A stretch of 21,782 nucleotides of DNA from CAXMNX01 sp964194845 (GCA_964194845.1 CAXMNX010000007.1:1-21782), one strand, 5' to 3'. Positions 7,499 through 16,073 are shown, counted from the stretch's first letter. A program made the numbers and translations. Notes: generated by a model from the sequence alone, not told the origin.

Positions 7499-9013
7499 TC
7501 AACCCCCTTCGAAGGTGTCCTTATAGCTGTCGCGCAGCGCGTTCTTCTGTACCTTTCCCATCGCATTCCGTGGCAATTCTTCAACGAAGAACACTGCCTT
7601 TGGCAATTTGTATTTGGCCAGCCGGTCGCGCAGCTCAGCCTGAACTGCCGCGGCCCCGATTGGCTGTCCGACCCCACGGACGACAACGGCTACTACACCC
7701 TCGCCGAAATCGGAATGCGGCACGCCGATCACCGCCGATTCCAGCACGCCGTCGAGCGCGTTGATTTCGGTCTCGACCTCTGCCGGATAGACGTTGTAGC
7801 CGCCGGAGATCACTAGGTCTTTCGCGCGCCCGACGATGGTAATGTAGCCGTCCTCGTCCACGCTGGCGACATCGCCGGTGATGAAAAAGCCATCATCACG
7901 GAACTCTTCGGCGGTCTTTTCTGGCATCCGCCAATAGCCTTTGAACACATTTGGACCGCGCACCTCGAGAATCCCGGTTTCGCCCTGCGGCAATTCTGCT
8001 CCGGTCTCGGCATCGACGATGCGCGCCTCGACGCGCGGCAAGGGAAAGCCAACAGTACCGGCGCGGCGCTCACTGTCATGGGGGTTAGACGTGCTCATGG
8101 TGGTCTCCGTCATCCCGTAGCGTTCCAGAACGCGGTGCCCGGTGCGCTCCTCGAAGGTGCGGTGGGTTTCGGCCAGCAGGGGCGCGCTGCCGGAGATGAA
8201 AAGGCGCATGTGCGCGGTCAGGTCTCGGTCGAACCGGGGGTCGCCCAGCAGGCGGGTGTAGAAAGTGGGCACCCCCATCATCGCCGTGGCCTGTGGCAGG
8301 TGGGCGATCACGGTGTCGAGGTCGAATTTCGGCAGGAAGATCATCCGCCCTCCGACCCGCAAAAGCACATTGGCGGCAACGAAGAGCCCGTGCGCGTGAA
8401 AGATCGGCAGGGCATGGAGCAACACGTCCTCGCCCGTAAAGCACCAAGTCTCGACCAGTGCATCCGCGTTCGACAACAGGTTGTCGTGGCTCAGCATCGC
8501 GCCCTTGGAGCGCCCGGTTGTGCCGGAAGTATAGAGTATCGCCGCCAGATCGTCCGGGCGGCGCTTGACAGTGGTGAAGTCGTGTGGCGCGGCTGCGGCA
8601 AGTTCGGCCAGCGAACCACCACGCGCGGCGTTGAGGGCCAGCAGTGTGATCCCACTGGCCTCGGTCATTGGTGCCAATAGGCTCGCATCCGCCGGATCGC
8701 AAACCATCACGCGCGGTTCGGCGTCACCGAGAAAATAGTCGAGCTCGGCACTTGTGTAAGCGGTGTTGAGCGGCAGAAACAGCGCACCAACCCGCAGGCA
8801 GGCAAGATAGAGCGCCAACGCCTCGGCCGATTTCGCTGCCTGCATCGCTACTCGGTCACCGGGCAACACGCCGGCTTCTGCCAGCACGTTGGCGATCTTT
8901 CCCGACTGGCGGTAAAGTGCATCACCGGACAAGGTGCTGCCATCGGCCCGGATCAGAACGGCATCGGCACGCTCTGAAAGCGGCATAACCAGCGCGTCGG
9001 CAAGTGGATTCAT
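7499..9013 (-). CDS. matB: Malonyl-CoA synthetase (acyl-CoA synthetase superfamily)
   Basis: This 504-residue AMP-forming ligase would convert malonate (or methylmalonate), CoA and ATP to malonyl-CoA, AMP and PPi. Motifs in order are the P-loop LYTSGTTGRSKGAMLSH, the MatB-type stretch HALPIFHAHGLF, RYGMTETTMSTSNP, FKGYWRMPEKT, the hinge GRAKDLVISGGYNVYP, and the catalytic lysine region RNAMGKVQKN near the C-terminus. These agree closely with rhizobial MatB over the whole length. The ATG at 9013 is preferred over a TTG six codons upstream because GGAAGGGA lies just before it and it gives the usual 504 residues. Its first bases overlap the stop of the TSUP gene (ATGA), so export or import and activation genes are coupled. 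Substrate specificity for malonate is inferred from similarity. Confidence 0.88.
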   Translation of the reverse strand: MNPLADALVMPLSERADAVLIRADGSTLSGDALYRQSGKIANVLAEAGVLPGDRVAMQAAKSAEALALYLACLRVGALFLPLNTAYTSAELDYFLGDAEPRVMVCDPADASLLAPMTEASGITLLALNAARGGSLAELAAAAPHDFTTVKRRPDDLAAILYTSGTTGRSKGAMLSHDNLLSNADALVETWCFTGEDVLLHALPIFHAHGLFVAANVLLRVGGRMIFLPKFDLDTVIAHLPQATAMMGVPTFYTRLLGDPRFDRDLTAHMRLFISGSAPLLAETHRTFEERTGHRVLERYGMTETTMSTSNPHDSERRAGTVGFPLPRVEARIVDAETGAELPQGETGILEVRGPNVFKGYWRMPEKTAEEFRDDGFFITGDVASVDEDGYITIVGRAKDLVISGGYNVYPAEVETEINALDGVLESAVIGVPHSDFGEGVVAVVVRGVGQPIGAAAVQAELRDRLAKYKLPKAVFFVEELPRNAMGKVQKNALRDSYKDTFEGG

Positions 9014-9738
9014 CCCGAAAGTCCCTTCCAAAGCATAAAGACCGCGCCGAAACCGACAAAGACTTCAAGCACCAGCGTATGCACCCGGATCGAGGTGCGC
9101 CGAACGATCCACCGACCCATCGCGTGGCCGGGGAACGTGCAAAGCCCCATCACGACCCCAATCATCGCAAGTTCGGACGTCAATAGCGGTGACAGGCCGA
9201 AAGCGATGGTTTTAGTCACGTTCAGCATCACACCGCTGACCGCCACCGTTGCCAGAAGTGCTTCGCCCGCGATCCCCGCGCCTAGCATGAAGGGCGCAAG
9301 GATCATACCAGCTCCAAACGTCGTCCCAGAGATAAACCCGTACGGCACAGCAACAACCGCGATGGCCCAGCGTGGCACGGCGATCCGCAACCCCGACAAC
9401 AGGCGCCGCAACGGCAGAGTGACCACCAGAAAACAGCCCAGAAACAGCGCCACCGCGCGTTCGGACAATTCGACATAGAACAACACGCCCGCGATGATGA
9501 AAGGCAACCCGAATAGGAAAAGCATCCGGAACGCGCCCCAGTCCACCGAATTGCGGAATAGCCAAGCGCGCGAGGCGTGGCTGATCATCATCGCAGTGGC
9601 CACGACGGGCACGGTTTCCTTGACGCCCAATGCGGGCGCGACCGCTATCGCCAGCATCAGCGCCCCTGCAAAGCCACCAACGCTGTGCAGGATCGCGGTC
9701 GCAAAGGCCGCGAACACCAAATAGAACAGTGCAAGCAT
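9010..9738 (-). CDS. TSUP (TauE/SafE, DUF81) family membrane transporter
   Basis: This 242-residue integral membrane protein has six to eight hydrophobic segments. It starts MLALFYLVFAAFATAILHSV and contains the family's repeated GG.AGA-type motifs (VGGFAGALM near residue 20 and SGTTFGAGM near the middle). TSUP proteins move organic or sulfur oxyanions such as sulfoacetate or sulfite, usually outward. The frame is open for 55 codons upstream, but that extension overlaps the crotonase gene and is not membrane-like, so the ATG at 9738, 16 bp after the crotonase stop, is chosen. The ribosome binding site is weak, so coupling is likely. The 4-bp overlap with matB suggests a malonate-type or other carboxylate substrate. 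The direction of transport is not readable. Confidence 0.82.
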   Translation of the reverse strand: MLALFYLVFAAFATAILHSVGGFAGALMLAIAVAPALGVKETVPVVATAMMISHASRAWLFRNSVDWGAFRMLFLFGLPFIIAGVLFYVELSERAVALFLGCFLVVTLPLRRLLSGLRIAVPRWAIAVVAVPYGFISGTTFGAGMILAPFMLGAGIAGEALLATVAVSGVMLNVTKTIAFGLSPLLTSELAMIGVVMGLCTFPGHAMGRWIVRRTSIRVHTLVLEVFVGFGAVFMLWKGLSG

Positions 9739-9754
9739 GCCGTAGTCCAAGTGT

Positions 9755-10576
9755 CTATCGACCCTTGAATTGAGGTTTGCGTTTTTCCATGAAGGCTTTG
9801 CGACCCTCGACGTAGTCTTCCGATGCGAAACAGGCGGCCACCATCTCGTCACAGCGGGCAAGGTCACGTTTCGCCGGATCGGGGTGCATGACCTGAGTTG
9901 CAATGTATTTCATCGCCCGGATCGTCAGCGGTGCGTTGACGGCGATTGTCCCGGCAAGCTCCGCCACACGGGCGTCCAGTTCGCCTTCGCCAACGACCTC
10001 CTGCACCAGGCCCAGCCGTAGCGCGGTTTCGGCGTCGATTGACTTGGAGGTGAACATCATCTGCTTGGCCGCCGCCGCACCCACGGCGTTGACCAGCCGC
10101 CGGATCGCATCGAACGGATAGCCAAGCGCAAGTTTCGCCGCTGGCATGGCAAACTTCGACTTGGCCGAGGAAATGCGGATGTCGCAAAGAGCCGCGAGGT
10201 TTAGGCCACCGCCGATGCAATGGCCGTCGATCATGGCGATGGTCGGTTTGGGGAAGTTCTCGATCATGTCGTAGACCACCTCGAGCCGCGCATTGTAGTG
10301 CTCGGTCGCCGCTTTCGAGCCGCGCTCCTTTCCGAATTTCGAAATGTCAGCGCCCGAGACGAAGGCCTTGCCGCCTGCGCCGGAAAGGATCACCACCCGC
10401 GCAGTGTCGTCTGCGGCGAAGGCCGACAACGCCTGTTCCACCGCATCCCACATTTCCAGAGAAACAGCGTTGTGCCGCTCGGGGTTGTTAAAGACGATGT
10501 GCGCGGTGGCCCCGTCGACATGCGCGAGGATCTTTTCAGTCGGCAACTCCAATGTGGATGTGGCGGTGGTGGTCAT
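9755..10576 (-). CDS. Crotonase-fold (enoyl-CoA hydratase/isomerase family) protein
   Basis: This 273-residue protein of the crotonase superfamily acts on acyl-CoA thioesters. The oxyanion-hole segments are clear: AFVSGADISKFG at 71-82 and GHCIGGGLNLAALCD at 118-132. However, both glutamates used by classical enoyl-CoA hydratase are absent. The position of Glu144 of the rat enzyme is Asn126 (GGGLNLA), and that of Glu164 is Ala146 (FAMPAA). Simple hydration is therefore unlikely; isomerisation, decarboxylation, C-C cleavage or CoA-ester hydrolysis are possible. The start ATG at 10576 is preceded by a GGAA-type site. It lies between the CoA-transferase and TSUP genes, so its substrate is probably the CoA ester made by one of the operon's activating enzymes. 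Confidence 0.87.
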   Translation of the reverse strand: MTTTATSTLELPTEKILAHVDGATAHIVFNNPERHNAVSLEMWDAVEQALSAFAADDTARVVILSGAGGKAFVSGADISKFGKERGSKAATEHYNARLEVVYDMIENFPKPTIAMIDGHCIGGGLNLAALCDIRISSAKSKFAMPAAKLALGYPFDAIRRLVNAVGAAAAKQMMFTSKSIDAETALRLGLVQEVVGEGELDARVAELAGTIAVNAPLTIRAMKYIATQVMHPDPAKRDLARCDEMVAACFASEDYVEGRKAFMEKRKPQFKGR

Positions 10577-10590
10577 ATCTTCAGTTCCCT

Positions 10591-10612
10591 CGTCAGTCCG
10601 TCAGTCCGTCAG
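10591..10612. repeat. Short tandem repeat at the 3' end of the CoA-transferase gene
   Basis: The 8-base unit CGTCAGTC is repeated twice and followed by a third partial copy, CGTCAG. It covers the TGA stop (10611-10609) of the CoA-transferase and part of the 32-bp spacer before the crotonase gene. A similar GTCAGTCCGTCA stretch occurs at about 16080-16091, just after tctC. It may be slipped-strand variation or a small intercistronic element. Confidence 0.5.
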
Positions 10613-11802
10613 ACGACGGAGGATTTCTGCAATTCGGCAAGCTCTCGGGCGTCGATGCCCAGTTCTTCAAGAATTTCGTCGTTATGCTCGCCCCGGCTTG
10701 GCGGCGATGCGGCAAACGCGCTCGGTGTACGCGTCAACTGAAATGGCTGGACCAACGCGCGGGTTTCGCCGAAAGGTTCTGTGTGGATCGGTTTCGCCAC
10801 GTCCAGATGCTGTACCTGCGGGTCGTCGAACATCTCGTCGATCTTGTAGATCGGGCCACAGGGAACGCCCGCGGTAGTCAGCAGTTCGACCCATTCGGAG
10901 CTGGTCTTTTCGACAACGATCTCGCTGATCATCGCGTTCAGGTCGTCCCGCCGCGCCTTGCGCTTTGCGTTGGTCTCAAGGCTTTCGTCCTCGGCCCAGT
11001 CTGCCTGACCAAGCGCGCCGCATAGCCGCCGCCAGATGTCATCGCCAGCCACCGCGATGTTGATTGCGCCGTCGCTGGTCAAATAGCGGTTGGTGGGCAC
11101 GCTTGTGGGGTGTTCGTTGCCGACTTGCGGTGCGACCTCGCCCTGCATCACCCAGCGCGCGGCCTGGAAATCCAGCATGAAGATCTGCGACTGCAGCAGC
11201 GAAGTGTGCAGCCACTGCCCTTCGCCCGATTTCTCGCGCTCAATCAGTGCGGTCAGGATACCAAGCGCGCAGAAAAGCCCCGCCGTGAGATCGGCGATCG
11301 GGATGCCCACTCGCATCGGCCCGCGATCGGCATCGCCTGTGATCGACATCAACCCACCCATGCCTTGCGCGATCTGGTCGAAGCCGGGGCGTTTAGCGTA
11401 AGGGCCAGTCTGGCCGAAGCCCGAGATGCTGGCGAGGATGACTTTCGAATTGATCGCCTTCAGGTTGTCGTAGTCTATGCCGAGCCGTTCCTTTACGTCT
11501 GGCCGGAAATTCTCGACGACCACATCTGCGGTTTTGATGAGACGCATGAACAACTCCAGCCCTTTCGGATCCTTCAGGTTCAGCGTCAGGCTGCGGCGGT
11601 TGCGCTGCAGGTTCTGCCAGTCGGCGGTGTTGCGGCCCGCGCCAAGTGCGCCGTCGGCCTCCAGCGACGCCGGTAGCTCTATCTTGATGACATCCGCACC
11701 CCAGTCGGCGAGCTGGCGCACTGCCGTGGGGCCGGACCGCACCCGGGTCAGATCGAGCACCCGGATATGGGAAAGTGCGGACGATGCGGGTTGGTGTGGC
11801 AT
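10609..11802 (-). CDS. Class III (CaiB/BaiF family) CoA-transferase
   Basis: This 397-residue protein matches the family III CoA-transferases, which move CoA between acyl groups by way of an enzyme aspartyl thioester. The N-terminus RVLDLTRVRSGPTAVRQLAD and the GADVIKIE strand are typical. The catalytic aspartate is Asp171 in IADLTAGLF, matching the DSNTG aspartate of formyl-CoA transferase. VENFRPDVKERLGIDYD and SISGFGQTGPY are further family blocks. AGGAGA precedes the ATG, 12 bp after the MmgE/PrpD stop. Members act on oxalate, succinate, citramalate, mesaconate or carnitine CoA esters. Here it probably activates the operon's main substrate using succinyl-CoA or another donor; the exact acid is unknown. 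Confidence 0.9.
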   Translation of the reverse strand: MPHQPASSALSHIRVLDLTRVRSGPTAVRQLADWGADVIKIELPASLEADGALGAGRNTADWQNLQRNRRSLTLNLKDPKGLELFMRLIKTADVVVENFRPDVKERLGIDYDNLKAINSKVILASISGFGQTGPYAKRPGFDQIAQGMGGLMSITGDADRGPMRVGIPIADLTAGLFCALGILTALIEREKSGEGQWLHTSLLQSQIFMLDFQAARWVMQGEVAPQVGNEHPTSVPTNRYLTSDGAINIAVAGDDIWRRLCGALGQADWAEDESLETNAKRKARRDDLNAMISEIVVEKTSSEWVELLTTAGVPCGPIYKIDEMFDDPQVQHLDVAKPIHTEPFGETRALVQPFQLTRTPSAFAASPPSRGEHNDEILEELGIDARELAELQKSSVV

Positions 11803-11814
11803 GTCGGTCTCCTC

Positions 11815-13179
11815 TCAGGAGCGAAACTCTTTGAGATGGTCGAAGCGTGCGGCGGCGAAAGCCCCGTCGCAGAAGCGCAGGAATCGGTCCGAAGTGTCGC
11901 CCGGCCAGCCACCGAACGCGGTATTGGCGCGGAATTTCGCCTCTAGCTCAGTGTCAGTCAGCGGATCGCCACGCCCGCCGCGCAGGCAGGGCTGCGCCGC
12001 CGACAGCTCGGTCCCGTCGCGCAGCCGCACGGTGAGCGCGCCGACATAGTTTTCGGGGTAGGGATCGTTCGGATCGACCACGTAGCGAACCTTGGCGGCC
12101 AGCGCCAGAATCTTCGGGTCGCGCAGTTTTTCCTCGGTGAACTGGTCAAGACCCGCCGCGCCATCGATCAGCCCCACCGCGATGCAGTAAGGCACGCTGA
12201 ATTTCGCAGAGTACGGAGTACTTGGGGCCGTTTTTTCGGCCATCGGCTCCCACAGCCTATGCAGGATGGCCTGCGCCGTGGGCGCGACGATCTCGGCCAC
12301 CGCGCCTGGGTCGGGAATTTGCGCGCGCAGCTTGATCGCCGCGTCGATGAACGGCTGCGCCATGGTCCCGCAGGCATAGGGTTTGAAGGCAAGGCTCTCG
12401 AGTTCCCAGCGAGTGCCGAGACCGTCGGTCAGCCGTCCGAAATCGCGGGGGATATCCGGGTGCGCGAAGGCGCGGAAGAAACCGTGTTCGCCCTCGAACA
12501 CGGTCCGAGGCCCGGTGAACCCCTGCGCGGCCAGCGCCGCTGCCCTGAGACCGGCCTGTGCTGCCCAGCCCGGATGCAGGCGTTTGGTCGAGGTCCCTTC
12601 GGCCAGGTATTCGATAATCCCCGAGGCCATGCTGCCCGCGATGCCGAGCGCCCAGGCCGAGTGTTGCGGGGTCAGCCCCTGCGCCGTGGCGACCCCGAAA
12701 GCGGCAGACAGCGCGCCGATCACGGCGGTTGGGTGAAAGGCTGCGCGGTGGATCGCAGTCGGCGCCACCACCGCCATCCGGCAGGCCAACTCGCCGCCCG
12801 CGGCGAGCCCGCGCAGGAAATTCTCACCGGACAGCCCGTCGCGCTCCGACGCCGCCAGCAACGCCGGAACCAGCACCGCGCCCACATGCACCGGCGTGCC
12901 TTCGAACGTGTCGTCGAAATCCTCGCCATGCACCGCGATGCCCGAGAACAGCGCCGCATCTGCCGCCGTGAAGCCGCCGGAATGGCCGATGGCGGTGCAC
13001 CTTCCCTCCGCTTCGGCCGTCGCGCGCGCGGCCGCGACATAATCCGTGCCCCGCGCCGCGACCATCAGCCCGCCCGCGTCCTGCAGAACGCCCCGAGCCG
13101 TACGGCGAACCGCCGGCGGGATGGTGCCGCCGGATAATCCACCGGCCCAGTTGGAAAGGATTTCTGCAATCGCCGTCAC
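11815..13179 (-). CDS. MmgE/PrpD family protein
   Basis: This protein of about 454 residues belongs to the family that includes 2-methylcitrate dehydratase (PrpD) and cis-aconitate decarboxylase. These are cofactor-free enzymes acting on tricarboxylates. Family blocks are GIAVHGEDFDDT at 80-91, HPTAVIGALSAA at 149-160, the GTSTKRLHPGWAA block at about 195-207 (with K199, R200 and H202), and FKPYACG in the C-terminal half. The frame extends 13 codons further upstream into the SDR gene. I prefer the GTG at 13179, with GGGCGAGG before it and a 16-bp gap after the SDR stop. Adjacent CoA-transferase and crotonase genes recall itaconate-type catabolism, but no citramalyl-CoA lyase is present. Dehydratase, decarboxylase and isomerase roles are all open. 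Confidence 0.86.
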   Translation of the reverse strand: MTAIAEILSNWAGGLSGGTIPPAVRRTARGVLQDAGGLMVAARGTDYVAAARATAEAEGRCTAIGHSGGFTAADAALFSGIAVHGEDFDDTFEGTPVHVGAVLVPALLAASERDGLSGENFLRGLAAGGELACRMAVVAPTAIHRAAFHPTAVIGALSAAFGVATAQGLTPQHSAWALGIAGSMASGIIEYLAEGTSTKRLHPGWAAQAGLRAAALAAQGFTGPRTVFEGEHGFFRAFAHPDIPRDFGRLTDGLGTRWELESLAFKPYACGTMAQPFIDAAIKLRAQIPDPGAVAEIVAPTAQAILHRLWEPMAEKTAPSTPYSAKFSVPYCIAVGLIDGAAGLDQFTEEKLRDPKILALAAKVRYVVDPNDPYPENYVGALTVRLRDGTELSAAQPCLRGGRGDPLTDTELEAKFRANTAFGGWPGDTSDRFLRFCDGAFAAARFDHLKEFRS

Positions 13180-13195
13180 ACACGCCTCGCCCGGT

Positions 13196-13942
13196 TTACG
13201 GCAGATAACCGCCGCCATTCACATGAATTGTCTGCCCGGTCACATAGGCCGCATTCGGATGACAGAGGCTTGTCACCATATGCGCGACCTCGGCCGGCGT
13301 GCCCTCGCGGTCCAGAAGGTTCGGATGGCCGCCATGCGGCGCACCCCCGGCCGAAGCGCCGCGAACCGTGTCGATCAGACCGGGCACAACGATATTTGCG
13401 GTGATCCGGTCCTCGGCCAGATCGGCGGCCAGCGCCGTGGTTAACCCCACCAAAGCCATCTTCGAAGTCGCCACATGCACCCGGTTTTTCGAGCCGCGAT
13501 GCGCCGACAGCCCGCCGATGCTGACGATCCGGCCCCAGCCGGACCGCGCCATGTGCGGTGCCGCCGCCTGGGCACACAGAAATGACGCCTCGACATTGGT
13601 GCGCATGATCGCCTGGAATTTGTCGAGCGCGATGTCGGCGAGTGCATCGTTGCCGCGCTGGGCGGCGTTGTTCACCAGGATGTTGAGCTTGCCGAACCGC
13701 TCGGTGGCAGTGGCAATCAGTGCCGCGGCGCCAGCTGGATCGGTCAGATCGCCGATCCACGTGGCGGCCTTTGTTCCTTCGGCGCGCGCCAATTCGGCGG
13801 TTTCCTCGGCGCCGTCGCGGTTCGACCGGGCATGGGTCACCACATCGGCGCCCATTGCCGCAAGCTGCAGACATATTTCCCGGCCGATATTCATCGCCGA
13901 TCCGGTGACTATAGCGACGGCGCCTTGGAGTGGTTTGCTCAT
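13196..13942 (-). CDS. SDR-family protein with degenerate catalytic residues
   Basis: This 248-residue protein has a Rossmann fold of the short-chain dehydrogenase/reductase family. The nucleotide-binding motif TGSAMNIG is at 13-20, NNAA at 91-94 and the C-terminal TGQTIHVNGGG is typical. The Asn of the tetrad (N116 in MRTNVEASF) and Lys161 are present. The serine position aligns with Gly144 (SIGG in place of ISS), and the tyrosine with Val157 (HVATSK in place of HYAASK). The protein probably cannot work as a normal alcohol dehydrogenase. I recall other SDRs with HV..AK in this position, so it is likely a clade feature and not a recent mutation. It lies 11 bp after tctA with AGGAAA before the ATG. 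Confidence 0.88.
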   Translation of the reverse strand: MSKPLQGAVAIVTGSAMNIGREICLQLAAMGADVVTHARSNRDGAEETAELARAEGTKAATWIGDLTDPAGAAALIATATERFGKLNILVNNAAQRGNDALADIALDKFQAIMRTNVEASFLCAQAAAPHMARSGWGRIVSIGGLSAHRGSKNRVHVATSKMALVGLTTALAADLAEDRITANIVVPGLIDTVRGASAGGAPHGGHPNLLDREGTPAEVAHMVTSLCHPNAAYVTGQTIHVNGGGYLP

Positions 13943-13953
13943 GGGTTGTTTTC

Positions 13954-15462
13954 CTATTCGCCTTCTTCCGTCGCCAGAAGGTGCTTGCGGTCACGCCGTG
14001 ACCTGATCGCCCTACGCACTGGCCCAGCGAGCGACAGGATTGTCAGGGCGAAGAACAGTAGGACCAGCGGGCGTTCCATCATCGAAAATATGGAATTGTC
14101 ATGCACGATCATCGCCTTCGAGAAGTTCTCTTCGACGATCGGGCCCAGCACGAGCCCCATGATCAGCGGTGCGGGGCCGAAGCCAAAGCGCAGCATGAAG
14201 TAACCGACGATGCCCGAAATTGCCATCACCCAGACGTCGAAGAACGATGAGGCGGCGGCATAGGAGCCGATGATCGCGAAGACCAGCACCGAGGGCCAGA
14301 GAATGGTGCGCGGGATGAGTGTGATCTGGCTGAAAAGCTTTGCACCGGCGATGCCGACGGCGAGGAAAGCGACGTTGGCAAGCAGCATTGCCGCGAAGAT
14401 GCCGTAGAGGAATTCCGGCTGGTTTTTCAGCAGAAACGGCCCCGGCTTCAGCCCGTGCATGACCATCGCACCGAGGATCAATGCGGTCGAAACCGAGCCC
14501 GGGATGCCCAGCGCCAGCGTCGGCACCATCGCTCCACCCGTGGCGGCGTTGTTGGCCGCCTCCGGACCAGCAATCCCCTCGGGCACGCCAGTGCCGAATT
14601 TATCCTTGTCAACAGACCAGCGCCGCGCCTCGTTATAGCCCATGATTGCGGCAACGGTGGCGCCCTCGGCCGGCAGGATGCCGACAAAGGTGCCCAGCCC
14701 GCTGGAGCGCAGGATCGTATATTTCACCCTATGTAAATCCTCGCGACTGGGCAGTTTCATCACGTTGGCGCGGATGCGCTCGTAAACAACGTCGCCGACA
14801 CGGGCCTGTTTCAGCAGTTCGGCAATGGCGAAAAGCCCGATCAGCACCGGCACGAATGGCAGCCCGTCGTAAAGCTCGTTCACCCCAAAGTTAAATCGCT
14901 CCACCCCGGTGGTCAGGTGTATGCCTATCGTCGAAAGGAACACCCCCACAAAACCCGCGATCAGGTTGCGGATCGAGGATTTTCCGCTAATCGAAGCGAG
15001 CATCGACAGCGCGAAAAGCGCCAGCGCAAAATACTCCGCCGACGTGAAGGTGATCGCGATCCGCGCCAGCAATGGGGCGGCCAGAAGCAGGACAAACAGG
15101 CTGATGATCCCACCGGTCACGCTCGATATCGTGGCCAGCCCCAGCGCCCGTCCGGCCTCGCCGCGCTTGGCCATCGGATATCCGTCGAGCGCGGTTGCCG
15201 CGGCCGGCGGCGCGCCCGGCGCGTTGATCAGGATGGCGGTGATCGAGCCGCCGAATGTGCCGGCACAATAGAGCGCGGCCAGCATGGAAATCGCCGCAAT
15301 CGGCGTCATGGAAATTGTGAACGGGATCAGAAGCGCGATTGCCATAGGCGAGCTTAGCCCCGGCAGCGCACCGACAAGCACGCCGATGACGACCCCGAAG
15401 ATGATGACGCCGAGGGTGAAGGGATCGGCAACCATGCCGAATCCGATCAGGATCTGGTCCAT
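13954..15462 (-). CDS. tctA: Tripartite tricarboxylate transporter, large membrane subunit TctA
   Basis: This 502-residue, very hydrophobic protein has about 10-12 membrane segments and is the large permease of a TTT system. The TctA signature is near the N-terminus: GALPGLSSPMAIALLIPF at about 32-49, followed by GTFGGSITAILINAPGAP and the conserved DGYPMAKRGEAGRALG. The mirrored second half has GILPAEGATVAAIMGY and GIPGSVSTALILGAM. With TctB and the periplasmic binding protein it imports a carboxylate using the ion gradient. The ATG is preceded by AAGGGGGC, 10 bp after tctB. Substrates of such systems include citrate, tartrate, aconitate and aromatic acids. The position in this operon points to the acid degraded by the downstream enzymes. 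Confidence 0.95.
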   Translation of the reverse strand: MDQILIGFGMVADPFTLGVIIFGVVIGVLVGALPGLSSPMAIALLIPFTISMTPIAAISMLAALYCAGTFGGSITAILINAPGAPPAAATALDGYPMAKRGEAGRALGLATISSVTGGIISLFVLLLAAPLLARIAITFTSAEYFALALFALSMLASISGKSSIRNLIAGFVGVFLSTIGIHLTTGVERFNFGVNELYDGLPFVPVLIGLFAIAELLKQARVGDVVYERIRANVMKLPSREDLHRVKYTILRSSGLGTFVGILPAEGATVAAIMGYNEARRWSVDKDKFGTGVPEGIAGPEAANNAATGGAMVPTLALGIPGSVSTALILGAMVMHGLKPGPFLLKNQPEFLYGIFAAMLLANVAFLAVGIAGAKLFSQITLIPRTILWPSVLVFAIIGSYAAASSFFDVWVMAISGIVGYFMLRFGFGPAPLIMGLVLGPIVEENFSKAMIVHDNSIFSMMERPLVLLFFALTILSLAGPVRRAIRSRRDRKHLLATEEGE

Positions 15463-15472
15463 TGCTGCCCCC

Positions 15473-16015
15473 TTACCTTAAAGTTAATCCGAACACGCCG
15501 GGTTCGAAATAGACGCTCAACACGATCGAGAAGAGGTAGGTGACCAGCGCCGAAAAGCAGACGGCATAGACGATGATCAGAAGCCAGCGGCGCTCGCCCC
15601 AAAGCAGCGGCAGACCGGCGACAGCGATGAAGATTGTCAGGATCGTGCCCAGCCATTCGCCCAGGCCGACGAGCACCAGCAGAAAGCCCATCGTCAGGAA
15701 GGTGTTCGACCCGATCGGCGCGCTGCGGGATTTGCGGATCAGCGGCCAGCGGTCGGGTTCCAGGTTGTGTTCAAGCGGAAGCAACAGGGCCAGAACGCCG
15801 ATGCTGACCAATAACAGGCGCGGGAATTGCTCGGGCAGGACATTCTCGCCCAGAAACGCTCCGGGAACCGGGAAATCCGCCGTCACCCAGTAAAAAAAGC
15901 CGCAAAGAACGATCAGAACCAGCGCAAGGATCGCGTCTACACCGTCGAGCATTCCCGCAGGGCCGCTCTGATCCTGGCTACCGCCGGTCCCCCCCGGTGC
16001 TTCTTTGTCGGTCAT
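15473..16015 (-). CDS. tctB: Tripartite tricarboxylate transporter, small membrane subunit TctB
   Basis: This 180-residue protein has an N-terminal polar stretch of about 25 residues and then four hydrophobic segments. They begin at AILALVLIVLCGFFYWVTA, VLPEQFPRLLLVSIGVLALL, NTFLTMGFLLVLVGLGEW and WLLIIVYAVCFSALVTYLF. This four-helix layout and the position between the binding protein and TctA define TctB. Primary sequence is poorly conserved in the family, so context matters here. It lies 81 bp downstream of tctC, separated by a strong hairpin that probably sets the ratio of binding protein to membrane subunits. Confidence 0.9.
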   Translation of the reverse strand: MTDKEAPGGTGGSQDQSGPAGMLDGVDAILALVLIVLCGFFYWVTADFPVPGAFLGENVLPEQFPRLLLVSIGVLALLLPLEHNLEPDRWPLIRKSRSAPIGSNTFLTMGFLLVLVGLGEWLGTILTIFIAVAGLPLLWGERRWLLIIVYAVCFSALVTYLFSIVLSVYFEPGVFGLTLR

Positions 16016-16049
16016 CGCAAACCCCGGAAATGCGCGAAATCTTCTCTTT

Positions 16050-16073
16050 GGCTGGCCCCCGAAAGGGCCAGCC
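16050..16073 (-). terminator. Intercistronic hairpin between tctC and tctB (attenuator-like)
   Basis: A perfect 9-bp GC-rich stem (GGCTGGCCC at 16050-16058, GGGCCAGCC at 16065-16073) with a 6-base loop lies in the 81-bp gap after the binding-protein gene. On the minus strand the stem is followed by AAAGAGAAG and not by a U-run, so it is at most a weak terminator. Such hairpins after binding-protein genes often protect the upstream mRNA or partly reduce expression of the permease genes. Confidence 0.55.

Noticed and set aside
9739..9903. N-terminal extension of the TSUP protein by 55 codons
   Set aside because: The extension is polar, lies inside the crotonase gene, and the membrane protein starts naturally at the ATG at 9738.
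12259..13137. A 292-codon open frame on the plus strand
   Set aside because: It lies antisense to the MmgE/PrpD gene, is very rich in Arg, Gly and Ala, and has no recognisable domain.
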